NCBI RefSeq assembly: GCF_024756275.1
Contig: NZ_JANUGQ010000008.1
Coordinates: forward strand, 1 to 64,000
Length of the DNA: 64,000 nucleotides
Reading direction: 5' to 3'
Source of the DNA: Streptomyces pyxinae
GTDB lineage: Bacteria; Actinomycetota; Actinomycetes; Streptomycetales; Streptomycetaceae
Below the pieces are notes generated by a model, which saw only the letters and a list, made by a program, of their open reading frames with translations, made no database searches and was not told the origin of the DNA. The translations under genes were made by a program, and so were the position numbers. This document shows positions 32,133 to 41,796 of the stretch, piece after piece (position 1 is the first letter of the stretch; each line of letters opens with the position of its first letter).

Positions 32133-32202
32133 CTGCCGTCTGCCGTCTGCCGTCTGCCGTCTGCCGTCTGCCGTCTGCCGTCTGCCGTCCGCCGTCCGCC
32201 GG
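32133..32202. repeat. Heptanucleotide tandem repeat (CTGCCGT)
   Basis: Eight perfect copies of CTGCCGT in a row (32133-32188), then two degenerate copies (CCGCCGT, CCGCCGG). It lies 56 bases upstream of the glnA GlnR box and 54 bases before the RDD gene start. Confidence 0.95.
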
Positions 32203-32256
32203 TGGCCGGGGCACCCGGACGGCGGGGACGCGCGGGGAGCCCAGTACCGTGGTCGG

Positions 32257-32724
32257 GTGGACAACAGGGAAGCAATCGGATCGTGGCTCTCCGGGCCGCG
32301 CGCGGCCGCCGAGGAGATGGGCGCCGACTTCGGCTACCGGGGCGAACGGCTCGGTCTGCCGCAGGAGGGCCCCGGCTCCGTCGCCCCGCTCGGCCGCCGC
32401 TTCGGGGCCATCTTCATCGACTGGGCCCTCTGCCTGCTGATCGCATACGGGCTCATCGCGCGCGGTGACCAGACGGCCGCGGGCAACTGGGCGCCCGCCG
32501 TGCTGCTGGTGCTGAGTCTGCTCACCGTCGGCACCGTCGGCTCCACCCCCGGCAAGCGGCTCCTGGGACTGCGGGTGATCGGGGTGGACGGGCGCCGGCT
32601 CGGCTTCGGCCGGGTCGTGGTGCGCAGCGTGCTGCTCTGTCTGGCGATCCCCGCGCTGATCTGGGACCGGGACGGACGCGGGCTGCACGACCGGTTCTCC
32701 GGCGCCGTGCAGGTGCGGATCTGA
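32257..32724 (+). CDS. RDD-family membrane protein
   Basis: 155 aa. The RDD pattern is visible: [20 protein letters not shown] (R..A..ID), a second helix at [20 protein letters not shown] with [14 protein letters not shown], and a third at [18 protein letters not shown] ending in a [12 protein letters not shown] motif. Function of the family is unsettled; transport has been proposed. The GTG at 32257 is set by TACCGT 6 bases upstream (leaderless). Divergent from glnA. Confidence 0.9.
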   Translation: MDNREAIGSWLSGPRAAAEEMGADFGYRGERLGLPQEGPGSVAPLGRRFGAIFIDWALCLLIAYGLIARGDQTAAGNWAPAVLLVLSLLTVGTVGSTPGKRLLGLRVIGVDGRRLGFGRVVVRSVLLCLAIPALIWDRDGRGLHDRFSGAVQVRI

Positions 32725-32725
32725 A

Positions 32726-32767
32726 CAGATCCAGACCGATCCGAACAAACGGATCTGGACGGATCTG
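32726..32767 (+). terminator. Imperfect hairpin after the RDD gene
   Basis: CAGATCCAGACCGATCCG pairs with CGGATCTGGACGGATCTG (14 of 18 bp) around AACAAA, starting 2 bases after the stop. Confidence 0.6.
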
Positions 32768-32947
32768 AGGCGTACGGGCCCGGGGGCCGGAGATCCGGGG
32801 TTCTGGAGGTCCGGGAATCCGGGGGACCCCCGGTGGCCCCCGCCCGCGCTGCTCCTGTCCGTCCGGCTGGTCCCGTACCGCCGGTCCCGCGGGGCTGACC
32901 CTGCCGGGCGTACGGCGCGGGGCGTGACGAGTACGGCGTACGACGAA

Positions 32948-32980
32948 GGGCGCCCCGGTGATCGGATCACCGGGGCGCCC
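32948..32980. terminator. Strong bidirectional hairpin
   Basis: GGGCGCCCCGGTGATC faces GATCACCGGGGCGCCC with one base between, a near-perfect stem between the convergent RDD and DUF4191 genes. Confidence 0.8.
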
Positions 32981-32997
32981 TCGCGTTCAGGGGCGGG

Positions 32998-33705
32998 TCA
33001 GCGCATCTTTCCGCCGCGCGGCATCCGCATGCCCTTGGGCATCGGGCCCTTCGGCAGCGGCATGTTGCTCATCATGTCCCCCATGGCCCGCAGCCGGTCG
33101 TTGGCGGCGGTGACCTGGGGGCCGCTGAGCACCCGGGGGTACTTCAGCATGGTCGTACGGACCTTCTTCAGCGGCACCTGGCCCTCGCCGTCGCCCACGA
33201 CGATGTCGTGCACCGGCACGTCCACCACGATCCGGGCCATGCGCTTCTTCTCGGCCGCCAGCAGGGCCCTGACCCGGTTCGGGTTGCCCTCGGCGACCAG
33301 GACGACGCCGGCCTTGCCGACCGCGCGGTGCACCACGTCCTGGCTGCGGTTCATGGCCACCGCGGGGGTGGTCGTCCAGCCGCGGCCCACGTTCTGGAGC
33401 ACGGCGGCCGCCGCGCCCGGCTGGCCCTCCATCTGGCCGAAGGCCGCCCGCTCGGCGCGGCGCCCGAAGACGATCGCCATCGCCAGGAAGGCCAGGACGA
33501 AGCCGAGGATGCCCAGATAGACCGGGTGCCCGATCAGAAATCCGATGCCGAGCAGCACGCCGAAGACGAGGATGCCCACGCCCGCGACGACAAGACCGAC
33601 CTTCGGATCGGACCGCCGGGTCATCTTGTACGTCAGGGCGATCTGCTTGAGCCGCCCCGGGTTCGCAGCGGCGTCCCCGCTGTCTGTCTGTGCCTTCCTC
33701 GCCAT
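32998..33705 (-). CDS. DUF4191 membrane protein
   Basis: 235 aa. Two adjacent transmembrane helices (VGLVVAGVGILVFGVLLGIG, and LGILGFVLAFLAMAIVFG) follow a short cytoplasmic N-terminus. The C-terminal ~150 residues are cytoplasmic, with QNVGRGWTTTPAVAMNR and VVHRAVGKAGVVLVAEG, and end in a Met/Pro/Lys-rich tail (MPLPKGPMPKGMRMPRGG). The family is actinobacterial, beside glnA and lipA; role unknown. Confidence 0.9.
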   Translation of the reverse strand: MARKAQTDSGDAAANPGRLKQIALTYKMTRRSDPKVGLVVAGVGILVFGVLLGIGFLIGHPVYLGILGFVLAFLAMAIVFGRRAERAAFGQMEGQPGAAAAVLQNVGRGWTTTPAVAMNRSQDVVHRAVGKAGVVLVAEGNPNRVRALLAAEKKRMARIVVDVPVHDIVVGDGEGQVPLKKVRTTMLKYPRVLSGPQVTAANDRLRAMGDMMSNMPLPKGPMPKGMRMPRGGKMR

Positions 33706-33715
33706 GTCGTGAAGT

Positions 33716-33931
33716 TTACGTGGCCCGCGAGGCGCGGTCCGCCACGGCCTCCAGTACGTGCTGGGCCTCCACCCGGTCCCGGGCCCGGCGGCGGTCCTCC
33801 ATGACGGAGGTCCAGGCGTTGCGCCGGGCGGTGCGCTGGCCGCCGCCCAGCAGCAGCGCCTCGACGGCGCGCAGGGCACCGGTGAAGGACGGGACGGGCT
33901 GGGCGTGTACCTGCTGCGGCGCGGCCTGCAT
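33716..33931 (-). CDS. Small protein (71 aa) upstream of the DUF4191 gene
   Basis: Starts MQAAPQQVHAQPVPSFTGAL and ends in a basic helix (MEDRRRARDRVEAQHVLEAV). AGGAAG lies 9 bases before the ATG, and the stop is 10 bases from the DUF4191 start, so the two are one operon. The order lipA - small gene - DUF4191 - RDD - glnA is, from memory, conserved in streptomycetes. Confidence 0.65.
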   Translation of the reverse strand: MQAAPQQVHAQPVPSFTGALRAVEALLLGGGQRTARRNAWTSVMEDRRRARDRVEAQHVLEAVADRASRAT

Positions 33932-34122
33932 GACGGGCTTCCTCCCCAGGAGCGGGTTCGTCGGGAGTGGGGGAGACCTGCGGGGCGGGGACGTACGCGG
34001 GGATGCGAAGGGGACGTACGGGGCGTACGAGACGTGCGGCGGGACCTGCGGGGGTGGTGCCGGGTGGCGCGGGTGCCGGGCGCGTACGGCACCGGTGGTC
34101 CGGAAGGCCGTGCGCGTTCGGT

Positions 34123-34171
34123 GAAACCAGCTTCACTCACTGGTGTTACCAGCGCGTGACCCACCGGTCAA
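34123..34171. other. Pentamers with 11-bp phasing (GlnR/PhoP-like)
   Basis: GAAAC (34123), then GTTAC (34145), GTGAC (34156) and GTCAA (34167) stand in 11-bp phase in an otherwise empty 366-base spacer (33932-34297). It may be a remnant or atypical GlnR/PhoP site for the 71-aa gene. Confidence 0.25.
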
Positions 34172-34208
34172 ACAGTGATGAAACCTTGACGCGCCGCCCG
34201 AAAACGTT

Positions 34209-34257
34209 GACGCGGCCCGTCCGCGCCCGCTAGCTGCGGGAACGGACGAGCCGCGTC
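34209..34257 (-). terminator. Hairpin terminator after lipA
   Basis: GACGCGGC-c-CGTCCG-cg-CCCGC pairs with GCGGG-aa-CGGACG-a-GCCGCGTC around TAGCT, 41 bases past the lipA stop. Confidence 0.75.
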
Positions 34258-34297
34258 CGGTCGGCCGCTACCGGCCAGTAATACCTTGTGAGCGGTT

Positions 34298-35272
34298 TCA
34301 CACCGCCTGGGCGGCCGGAGCCGCCACGGCGGACTCGCGGGCCTCCATCGCCTGCTGGAAGAGCCGGCCGGCCCGGTACGACGAACGCACCAGCGGACCG
34401 GACATCACACCGGAGTAGCCGATCTCGTCGGCCTCGTCCTTCAGCTCCACGAACTCCATCGGCTTCACCCAGCGCTCCACCGGGTGGTGGCGCACCGAGG
34501 GCCGCAGGTACTGGGTGATGGTGATCAGCTCGCAGCCGGCCTCGTGCAGGTCCCGGAGCGCCTCGCTGACCTCCTCGCGGGTCTCGCCCATGCCGAGGAT
34601 CAGGTTCGACTTGGTGACCAGCCCGGCCTCGCGCGCCCGGGTGATGACCTCCAGCGACCGCTCGTACCGGAAGCCGGGGCGGATCCGCTTGAAGATCCGG
34701 GGCACCGTCTCCACGTTGTGGGCCAGCACCTCGGGGCGCGAGGAGAACACCTCGGCCAGCTGCTCGGGGACGGCGTTGAAGTCCGGGATCAGCAGCTCGA
34801 CCTTGGTGTGGCCGCCCTCCCGGTCCGCCGTCATGGCGTGGATCTGCCGCACGGTCTCCGCGTACAGCCAGGCGCCGCCGTCCTCCAGGTCGTCGCGGGC
34901 GACGCCGGTGATGGTGGCGTAGTTCAGGTCCATGGTGACGACCGACTCGCCCACCCGGCGCGGCTCGTCCCGGTCCAGCGCCTGCGGCTTGCCCGTGTCG
35001 ATCTGGCAGAAGTCGCAGCGCCGGGTGCACTGGTCGCCGCCGATGAGGAAGGTCGCCTCCCGGTCCTCCCAGCACTCGAAGATGTTGGGACAGCCCGCCT
35101 CCTGGCAGACGGTGTGCAGGCCCTCGGTCTTCACGAGCTTCTGGAGCTGGTTGTACTCGGGGCCCATCTTCGCCCGGGTCTTGATCCACTCGGGCTTGCG
35201 CTCGATGGGGGTCTGGCTGTTCCGGACCTCCAGGCGCAGCATCTTGCGTCCGTCGGGTGCGACTGCGGACAC
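34298..35272 (-). CDS. lipA: Lipoyl synthase
   Basis: 324 aa radical-SAM enzyme that inserts two sulfurs into octanoyl-E2/GcvH to make lipoyl groups. C56, C61 and C67 ([12 protein letters not shown]) bind the auxiliary 4Fe-4S cluster; C82, C86 and C89 (CTRRCDFC) bind the radical-SAM cluster. [15 protein letters not shown] and the terminal RSSYRAG (auxiliary-cluster Ser) are kept. GTG start. It follows lipB on the same strand after 111 bases, and its substrate E2 (51433) and partners are encoded nearby. Confidence 0.97.
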   Translation of the reverse strand: MSAVAPDGRKMLRLEVRNSQTPIERKPEWIKTRAKMGPEYNQLQKLVKTEGLHTVCQEAGCPNIFECWEDREATFLIGGDQCTRRCDFCQIDTGKPQALDRDEPRRVGESVVTMDLNYATITGVARDDLEDGGAWLYAETVRQIHAMTADREGGHTKVELLIPDFNAVPEQLAEVFSSRPEVLAHNVETVPRIFKRIRPGFRYERSLEVITRAREAGLVTKSNLILGMGETREEVSEALRDLHEAGCELITITQYLRPSVRHHPVERWVKPMEFVELKDEADEIGYSGVMSGPLVRSSYRAGRLFQQAMEARESAVAAPAAQAV

Positions 35273-35383
35273 GGCTGGCTCCTACGGCTTGGATTCCTCG
35301 GCGAACACCAGGGTACGCCCGTGAAAAATGTGGCCCTACGCCCCGGCCAACCGAGGGCCGGCGGAGAGCATTCCTCGTTCGGC

Positions 35384-36400
35384 CTATCGGGCGGCCTCGG
35401 CGGCCCCGGCGGGAGCGCCGCTGCCGGGCTCGGCAGCGGATCCGGCGGCCTCCGCCGGAATCCCGGCACCCGGCCCGAAGGCAGCCGCCGGAGTGCCGGC
35501 GCCCGGCCCGGGGGCTCCGGCGGCTTCGGCGACCCCGGGGCCGGGCGCCGTCGCGGACATGGCGGCCCCGGCGCCGGGAGACGCGACCGCTTCGGAACCG
35601 GTGGGCTCCACCCGCCGGGGCCGGAGGTCGGCGTTCTCCAGGACGTCCCGCAGATGGCGTTCGACGACCGGCAGCACCTCGGCGATGGTCACGTCCCGGC
35701 CCAGCTCGTTGGCGAGCGAGGTGACCCCGGCGTCCCGGATGCCGCACGGCACGATCCGGTCGAACCAGGTGTTGTCCGGGTTCACGTTCAGTGCGAAGCC
35801 GTGCATCGTGACGCCCTTGGCCACCCGGATGCCGATCGCCGCCAGCTTCCGGTCCTCGCGCCGCTGCCCGGCGTTGGAGGGGGCGTACTCGGGGCCGTTC
35901 AGCCGCGGGTCGAACTCCTCGTCCTGGAGGCGGGGGTCGAAGTCCAGCGAGAGCCCGCCCAGGGCCGGCCGCTCGGACACCGGGTCCCCCAGCACCCACA
36001 CCCCGCTGCGCCCCTCGACCCGGGTGGTCTCCAGGCCGAAGTCGGCGGCGGTACGGATCAGCGCCTCCTCCAGCCGCCGGACATGGGCCACCACGTCCAC
36101 CGGCCGGGGCAGCTTCAGGATCGGGTAGCCGACGAGCTGGCCCGGGCCGTGCCAGGTGATCTTGCCGCCCCGGTCCACGTCCACCACCGGGGTGCCGTCC
36201 AGCGGGCGCTCGCTCTCCAGGGTGCGGCGGCCGGCCGTGTAGACCGGCGGGTGCTCCAGGAGCAGACAGGTGTCCGGGACCTCGTCCGCGAACCGGGCCG
36301 CATGGACCTCGCGCTGCCGGTCCCAGGCCGCCCGGTAGTCGACGGCCTCCGCGCCGAAGCCCAGACGCACGAATCGCAGCTCACTCACGGCCTCACTCAC
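35384..36400 (-). CDS. lipB: Lipoyl(octanoyl) transferase with low-complexity C-terminal tail
   Basis: 338 aa. Moves octanoyl from ACP to E2/GcvH for Lip[17 protein letters not shown] is the family signature; C219 (VPCGIRD) and K185 (RKLAAIGIR) are the catalytic pair. Compared with E. coli LipB (~213 aa) it has a ~45-residue insert (about 138-183) and a ~75-residue tail rich in Ala, Gly and Pro from about 263. AGGGAGG precedes the GTG. GTGAGTGAG is repeated 12 bases downstream, offering a second start four residues in. Confidence 0.95.
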   Translation of the reverse strand: MSEAVSELRFVRLGFGAEAVDYRAAWDRQREVHAARFADEVPDTCLLLEHPPVYTAGRRTLESERPLDGTPVVDVDRGGKITWHGPGQLVGYPILKLPRPVDVVAHVRRLEEALIRTAADFGLETTRVEGRSGVWVLGDPVSERPALGGLSLDFDPRLQDEEFDPRLNGPEYAPSNAGQRREDRKLAAIGIRVAKGVTMHGFALNVNPDNTWFDRIVPCGIRDAGVTSLANELGRDVTIAEVLPVVERHLRDVLENADLRPRRVEPTGSEAVASPGAGAAMSATAPGPGVAEAAGAPGPGAGTPAAAFGPGAGIPAEAAGSAAEPGSGAPAGAAEAAR

Positions 36401-36489
36401 GGCAATGCCTCCCTAGAACCCCGCGGGCGCCTGCCACTGTACGGCGGCGATCGCACTGGCGGTCGAGCAGGGCGGAGAGCGCCGCGCGA

Positions 36490-36710
36490 GAGCGAGGGGG
36501 GCGGGAGGGGGGAGGGGGGTGGAGGCGGGCGGTGCGGCGGCGTGGCAGGAAGCCCGGAGGGGTGACGCGGCGGCCGGGGAGAGGGAGCGGGAGGGGCGGC
36601 GGGACAGGGGCCGGGAGAAGGGGCGGGACGGGGCCGGGGGGAGGGTGAGGCAGCGGGTGGGGGAGGGGCGGAGGCGGGGCGTGCGGGGGCGGACGGGGGC
36701 GGTCGGCGGG
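36490..36710 (+). repeat. G-tract region between lipB and the NsdA-like gene
   Basis: The plus strand carries dozens of runs of 3-6 G (GGGGGGCGGGAGGGGGGAGG and similar). The matching minus strand is C-rich. No gene is seen between 36401 and 36885. Confidence 0.8.
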
Positions 36711-36885
36711 CAGGCTCGCGCCTCCCGTCAGCGCCGCTCCAATCCTCACACGATCGGATGAATGTGGGGCGAAGGTGGCGGTACGGACGCCGACTCCGGC
36801 TAAGTTCGCGCCGATCCCAAGGGGCCGTTTCCCCGGCCCGGAGGGGGCCGCGCCCCGGTCCGGAAGGCAGGAGACCGCAGAGCAG

Positions 36886-38487
36886 ATGACGGACCGACCC
36901 GCGCCGCGCAACCCCAACCGGAAGCTGGCGGCGCTCATCGCCGAGGCCGGGTTCTCCCACGCCGGGCTGGCCAGACGCGTCGACCAGCTCGGCCTGGAAC
37001 ACGGTCTGGACCTGCGGTACGACAAGACCTCCGTCACGCGCTGGCTGCGCGGACAGCAGCCGCGCGGCACCACCCCCGCGCTGATCGCGGAGGTCTTCAC
37101 CCGGCGGCTCGGGCGGCGGCTGACCGCCCAGGACCTGGGGCTCGACGCCTGCGCCCCGGTCTACGCGGGGCTGGAGTTCGCGGCGACGCCGGAGGAGGCC
37201 GTGGACATCGTCAGCGGCCTCTGGCGCAAGGACTCCGGCAGCCATGCCGAGCTGCGCAAGATCGCCTTCACCCCGGCCGGTCTGGTGGTGCCCAGCCGCG
37301 ACTGGCTGATCGGCCGCCCCGACGAGCGGGTGGCCCGGGGCGATACGCCGCCCGGCCCGCCCGGGTCCAGACCCTCCGCCGGCCCGCCCGGACCCAGGGC
37401 GCCGGGCGGCGGGCCCGAGTCCCGGGTCCCGGGCGCCCCGCCGGGGCCGCGGCTTCCGCCCGGCCTGCCCGTACCGCAGCTCCCGCCGGGCCCGTACGCG
37501 CCGCAGCTCCCGCCCGAGCCCCGGGTGCCGGTCCAGGGGCGCGGGCCGGCGACCCGGCACCGCGCCACGGAGCGGGGACCCGGCCAGCGGGTCTCCAGCG
37601 GCGACATCGCGGCCCTCCGCTCGGTCGGGGAGCTGTTCCGCTCCCTGGACCAGGCGTACGGCGGCGGCCACGCCCGGCAGGCGCTCGTCCGCTATCTGGA
37701 GCACGAGACCGAGCCCATGCTGCGCGGCAGCTACGGCGAGGCCACCGGGCGCCGGCTCTTCGCTGCCGCCGCCGACCTGACCCGGCTGGCCGGCTGGACC
37801 TCGTACGACATCGCGGCCCACGGGCTGGCCCAGCGGTACTTCGTCCAGGCGCTGCGGCTGGCCCAGGCGGCCGGCGACCGGGCGTACGGCTCCTATGTCC
37901 TGATCACCATGAGCCGCCAGGCCGTCTATCTGGGCCACGGCCGGGAGGCGGTCCAGCTGGCGCGGGTGGCCCAGCAGGGCGTCGGCTCCTCGGCGCCGCC
38001 CGTGGTGCAGGCGCTGCTGTACGCCGGGGAGGCCCGCGGCCACGCGGTGCTCGGCGAGGCCCGGGCCTGCGCCGCCGCCCTGACCCGGGCCGAGCGGGCC
38101 CTGGAGGCCGCCCGGCCGGGCGACGACGTGCCGTTCTGGGCGCGGCTCTTCGACGAGGCGCAGCTCGCGGACGAGTCCGGCCACTGCCACCGGGACCTCC
38201 AGCAGTACCGGGCCGCCGCCCAGCAGGCCGAGCGCTCGCTGCGACTGCACGCGCCCGGGAACGCCCGCAGCCGGCTCTTCTGCCGTGTCGTGCTGGCCTC
38301 CGCCCGGCTGGGGCTGGGCGAGCTGGACCAGGCGTGCGCACTGGGCGCCGAGGCCGCGCAGCAGGCGGCGGAGATGCGCTCGGCCCGTGCCGTGGAGTAC
38401 GTACGGGACTTCGAGCGCCGCCTCGAACCGTACCGGGACGCGGCGGCCGTCCGTACCTACCGGGACCGGGTGGCGGTGCTGGGCTGA
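36886..38487 (+). CDS. NsdA-like transcriptional regulator with TPR-type C-terminus
   Basis: 533 aa. Residues ~10-70 have a helix-turn-helix-like start (KLAALIAEAGFSHAGLARRV ... DKTSVTRWLRGQQPRGTTP). A Pro/Gly-rich linker of ~90 residues (about 145-240) follows. The C-terminal ~290 residues are TPR-like helices (RYFVQALRLAQAAGDRAYGS, QYRAAAQQAERSLRLHAPGN). Streptomyces has several such proteins; NsdA is a known negative regulator of sporulation and antibiotics. Which process this one controls is unknown. GGAG lies 13 bases before the ATG. Divergent from lipB. Confidence 0.85.
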   Translation: MTDRPAPRNPNRKLAALIAEAGFSHAGLARRVDQLGLEHGLDLRYDKTSVTRWLRGQQPRGTTPALIAEVFTRRLGRRLTAQDLGLDACAPVYAGLEFAATPEEAVDIVSGLWRKDSGSHAELRKIAFTPAGLVVPSRDWLIGRPDERVARGDTPPGPPGSRPSAGPPGPRAPGGGPESRVPGAPPGPRLPPGLPVPQLPPGPYAPQLPPEPRVPVQGRGPATRHRATERGPGQRVSSGDIAALRSVGELFRSLDQAYGGGHARQALVRYLEHETEPMLRGSYGEATGRRLFAAAADLTRLAGWTSYDIAAHGLAQRYFVQALRLAQAAGDRAYGSYVLITMSRQAVYLGHGREAVQLARVAQQGVGSSAPPVVQALLYAGEARGHAVLGEARACAAALTRAERALEAARPGDDVPFWARLFDEAQLADESGHCHRDLQQYRAAAQQAERSLRLHAPGNARSRLFCRVVLASARLGLGELDQACALGAEAAQQAAEMRSARAVEYVRDFERRLEPYRDAAAVRTYRDRVAVLG

Positions 38488-38663
38488 GGGGTCCGGCCGG
38501 GGGCCTCGCGGAGCCGGTGACGGAAGGACGACGGAAGAACGCGCGGCCACGCGTAGCCGCCGGAAAGCCGGGCATCCGGACGACCAGCCGCCCGGGAGCC
38601 GCCGGGCGGCCGGCACATCCGGGACGCGCCGAGCAGGCGCCGGGCACGAGGAGTTGCAGAGCG

Positions 38664-39017
38664 ATGAGCGCAGACGTGTGGGGTTACCAGCCGACGGCCG
38701 GCCGGGCGGCGGGCAAGGACCTCATCGGGTACAAGGTCGAGGCCACCGACGGGTCCATCGGCAAGGTGGACAAGCACTCCGACGAGGTCGGCTCCGCCTA
38801 CCTGGTCGTGGACACCGGACCGTGGATCTTCGGCAAGCACGTCCTGCTGCCCGCCGGGACGGTCGCCCGGATCGACGACACCGAGGAGCGGATCTACGTC
38901 GACCGGACGAAGGAGCAGATCAAGAACGCTCCCGAGTTCGACAAGGACCAGCACCTCGGCGACGAGGGCTACCACCAGCAGGTCGGTACGTACTACAGCG
39001 GCAACCCGCACATCTGA
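38664..39017 (+). CDS. PRC-barrel domain protein
   Basis: 117 aa. DLIGYKVEATDGSIGKVDKH and SAYLVVDTGPWIFGKHVLLP are the two halves of a PRC barrel, followed by VDRTKEQIKNAPEFD, typical of stress-related PRC proteins of actinomycetes. GAGGAG lies about 11 bases upstream. A 15-bp hairpin follows. Confidence 0.88.
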   Translation: MSADVWGYQPTAGRAAGKDLIGYKVEATDGSIGKVDKHSDEVGSAYLVVDTGPWIFGKHVLLPAGTVARIDDTEERIYVDRTKEQIKNAPEFDKDQHLGDEGYHQQVGTYYSGNPHI

Positions 39018-39087
39018 GACCCGGCACGCGCCGACCGCTCCGGAGCCGCCTGAGCGGCCGGGGCGGTCGGCCGTCGGGCGGAGTGGA

Positions 39088-39130
39088 GGCCGTGCTCCGG
39101 GCGGGCGATGCCCAGGCCCGGAGCACGGCC
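39088..39130 (+). terminator. Hairpin terminator after the PRC-barrel gene
   Basis: GGCCGTGCTCCGGGC pairs perfectly with GCCCGGAGCACGGCC around a 13-base loop. Confidence 0.75.
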
Positions 39131-39199
39131 GTTCGTGTGCCCGGGGGCGGCGGCCCGGGGCCCCTGATCCGCTTTCCTGACCGGGGCCCTGTCCCTCCC

Positions 39200-39720
39200 G
39201 GCCCTCCGGGGCGCCCGGCCCCCGAGCCCTCGGGAGGACGGGTCCCGGGTGACCGGAAGTCCTGGGCCTCCGGCGTCCGTCCCCGGGCCTCCGGGGGGCC
39301 CGACCTCCGAGCCTCCGGGGAACGGGTCCCGGGCTTCCGGCGTCCGTTCCTGGGCTTCCGGGGCCCGGCCCTCCGAGCCATCGAGGCGCCCGCCCCCCGA
39401 GCCCTCCGGAGGACGGGTCCCGGGTGACCGGAAGTCCCGGGCCTCCGGCGGTCGGGCCCGGGCCCCCGGGACCTGGGTCCCGGACCTGCGGGGGCTCGGG
39501 TCTTCGGAGGCCTGGGCTTCCGGCGTCCGTCCCCGGGCCTCCGGGGGGCCCGACCTCCGAGCCTCCGGCGTCCGTCCCCGGGCCTCCGGGGGCCCGGCCC
39601 TCCGAGCCACCGGGGCGCCCGGCCCCCGAGCCACCGGGAGCCGGGTCCCGGACCTGCGGCGTCCGTTCCCGGGGTCTTCGGGAGCCCGACCTCCGAGCCG
39701 CCGGGGTCGGCCCCGGGGAC
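39200..39720. repeat. Interspersed GC-rich repeats, no gene
   Basis: Units such as TCCGGCGTCCGTCCCCGGGC, GCCCGACCTCCGAGCC and AGGACGGGTCCCGGGTGACC recur in changing order over ~500 bases. Both strands stay open by chance in several frames. I see no gene from 39018 to 39756. Confidence 0.75.
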
Positions 39721-39756
39721 CGACCTCGTCGGGAGGGGCGGGTCCCGGTCGCGGGG

Positions 39757-41028
39757 TTACGCGGCTGCCGTCTGGAGCTCGGCCGGGTGCTGGTCCGGCT
39801 GGATGCCGAGGTCCCGCAGCAGCGCCCGGGCCGCCCGGCGGCCGGAGCGCAGCCCGCCCTGGACGCCGCTGGTGTCCCGGTGGTCGCCGCACACGTACAG
39901 CCCCGCCAGCAGCCGCACCGGGCGCCTCGGGTCGTACGGCGGCGGCATCGCCGGAAGCGCCTCCGGGTCGTGGTGGACCGCCAGCAGCTCCCAGTCGGCG
40001 GTCGGCACCCCGTAGAGCGCGGCCAGCTGGCGCCGCACCCGGGCGTCCAGCCCGTCCGGACGGAGCGGGCCCAGCACCGTGGAGGTGATCAGCGCCCGGC
40101 CGCGCGGCGCCCGGGAGGGATCGACGCCGCTCATCACCGCCGTGTGCGCCACCGGCCCGGTCCGGTCGCCGTCCACCAGCAGCGCCGGATCGACCCCCGG
40201 GGCGGCCGGAGCGGCATGGTGCAGCACCGTCAGCGGGTGGAAGTCCGGCACCCGCAGCCCCGGCAGCAGCTCGGCGGCGACCCGGGCACCGGTGGCCACC
40301 ACCACCGCCCGGCACCGGAACTCGCCGTGCCCGGCGGTGACCACCCGGTCGATGGAGGCGTCCGTCACCCGCACCCCGGTCCGTACCGTGCCCTCCGGCA
40401 GTCCGGCGGCCAGCCGCTCGGGGAGCGCGGACGCCCCGCCCGCCGGGACGCAGAGCCGGCCCCGGGCCAGGTCCCGCAGCGCCAGGTCAGCACAGCGGCT
40501 GGAGGTCGAGAGTCCGGCGTCGCCGAGCAGCGCCGACAGCAGCGGCCGCAGGAACGCCGGAGCGGTCCTGGCCGGCCGGTCGGGGCGGGCGAGCAGCCGG
40601 TCGGCCGGGGTGGCGGCGAGCCGGGAGAGCGTGGTCCCCAGCCGCGCCTGGCTCAGCGGTCCGCCCGGCCGCGCGGGGCCCAGCGGCCTGGGGGCGCTCG
40701 CGAGGGCGCGCGCCCTGATGAGTGCGCCCCGGGCGCTCCCCCCGTCTCCGGTCCGGTGCAGCCGGCCGTCGCTGTGAACCAGCACCCCGGGCCGGAACAA
40801 CCGCAGCTCGGTGACGTCGATCCCGGTGTACGCGGTGTTCAGCGGCTGACCTGCCCGGTCGAGCCGGAAGCCGTCCACCCGGTCGGTGGTCAGCCGGCCG
40901 CCGACGCGCGGCGCGGCCTCCAGAACGATCACCGTCAGACCGGCGCCGACCAGCCGCTGAGCGGCCGACAGCCCGGCGACGCCGGCCCCGACGACAACGA
41001 CGTCCGCGTGGTGAGCGGTACTGAGCAC
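39757..41028 (-). CDS. FAD-dependent amine oxidase / protoporphyrinogen-oxidase-like protein
   Basis: 423 aa. The FAD-binding start is DVVVVGAGVAGLSAAQRL with VLEAAPRVGGRL about 15 residues on. CRAVVVATGA is the mid-protein Rossmann strand, and LLAGLYVCGDHRDTSGVQG near the C-terminus is the second FAD motif (GD). The substrate could be a carotenoid, amine or porphyrin; the motifs do not decide. GTG start with GGGAGGG upstream. Confidence 0.88.
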   Translation of the reverse strand: MLSTAHHADVVVVGAGVAGLSAAQRLVGAGLTVIVLEAAPRVGGRLTTDRVDGFRLDRAGQPLNTAYTGIDVTELRLFRPGVLVHSDGRLHRTGDGGSARGALIRARALASAPRPLGPARPGGPLSQARLGTTLSRLAATPADRLLARPDRPARTAPAFLRPLLSALLGDAGLSTSSRCADLALRDLARGRLCVPAGGASALPERLAAGLPEGTVRTGVRVTDASIDRVVTAGHGEFRCRAVVVATGARVAAELLPGLRVPDFHPLTVLHHAAPAAPGVDPALLVDGDRTGPVAHTAVMSGVDPSRAPRGRALITSTVLGPLRPDGLDARVRRQLAALYGVPTADWELLAVHHDPEALPAMPPPYDPRRPVRLLAGLYVCGDHRDTSGVQGGLRSGRRAARALLRDLGIQPDQHPAELQTAAA

Positions 41029-41796
41029 GGGTCCCTCCCCGAAGTGGCGGTGCGGTGCGTGGCGGGCTCATTCCCGCTGCCGGACTCCGGACCACCCGCT
41101 CCCGGTCCCGCACCGGAGCACGGGGTCGCACACCTGTCCGCAGGCCCCCGAACCGGATCGCGGACCGGGACGCGGGCGGCCTCCCGCCGGGTCCCGGGGC
41201 GGCCACCGGTGCCGCGGCGTGCCCCGGAGGACGGGTCCGTGCGCCGGAAGCCGGTTCCGTGCGCCCGGAGCGCCGGGCCCGGAGCCGTACACCTGGCCCC
41301 GGGTACCCCGTCCGGCTCAGCCGTCACCCCCGGATTCGTCCCCGGTACGCGGGCGCCGCCGGGCGGAGTTCATGGGCCGGTATGAGCGCATGAGCGGTAC
41401 ACGTACGAGGTGGTGGCGCGGCCGCCACGCTCACCACCTGACCGCCGCCACTGGGCTCCGACGTCTCCGCCCGCCGTCCGGGCACGACCGGAAGGCCCCT
41501 GGCCGGCCGCCCACCGGCCGGCGGTTCACCCGGCGCCCGCCCGCCGCCGCTCAGCCCGCGGTGCCGCCGCTCGGCCTCCGGCGCCGCCACGCACCGCCGC
41601 TCACCGCCTGGCCGCGCTCATCCACCGCCCCGGTGCCGCCGCCCACTGCCCCGGTGCCGCCGCTCGGTCTTCTGCCGCCCGGCGCCGTCGCTCGCGCCCC
41701 GGCCTCCCGGCGCTCCCGCTCGGCACCGGGGTGCCGCCGCTCGGCGCCGGGCGGGCACCGGACACCGCCCGGGCGCTCCGTGCCCCTTGCCGCGGC
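41029..41796. other. Gene-free GC-rich spacer
   Basis: About 770 bases. The right half (41500-41760) is built of loose repeats around GTGCCGCCGCTCGGC. No reading frame combines a ribosome site with ordinary residue composition. Confidence 0.6.

Noticed and set aside
39018..39756. Several long open frames in the repeats after the PRC-barrel gene
   Set aside because: They read only PPGARPSEPP-like repeats with no start signal.
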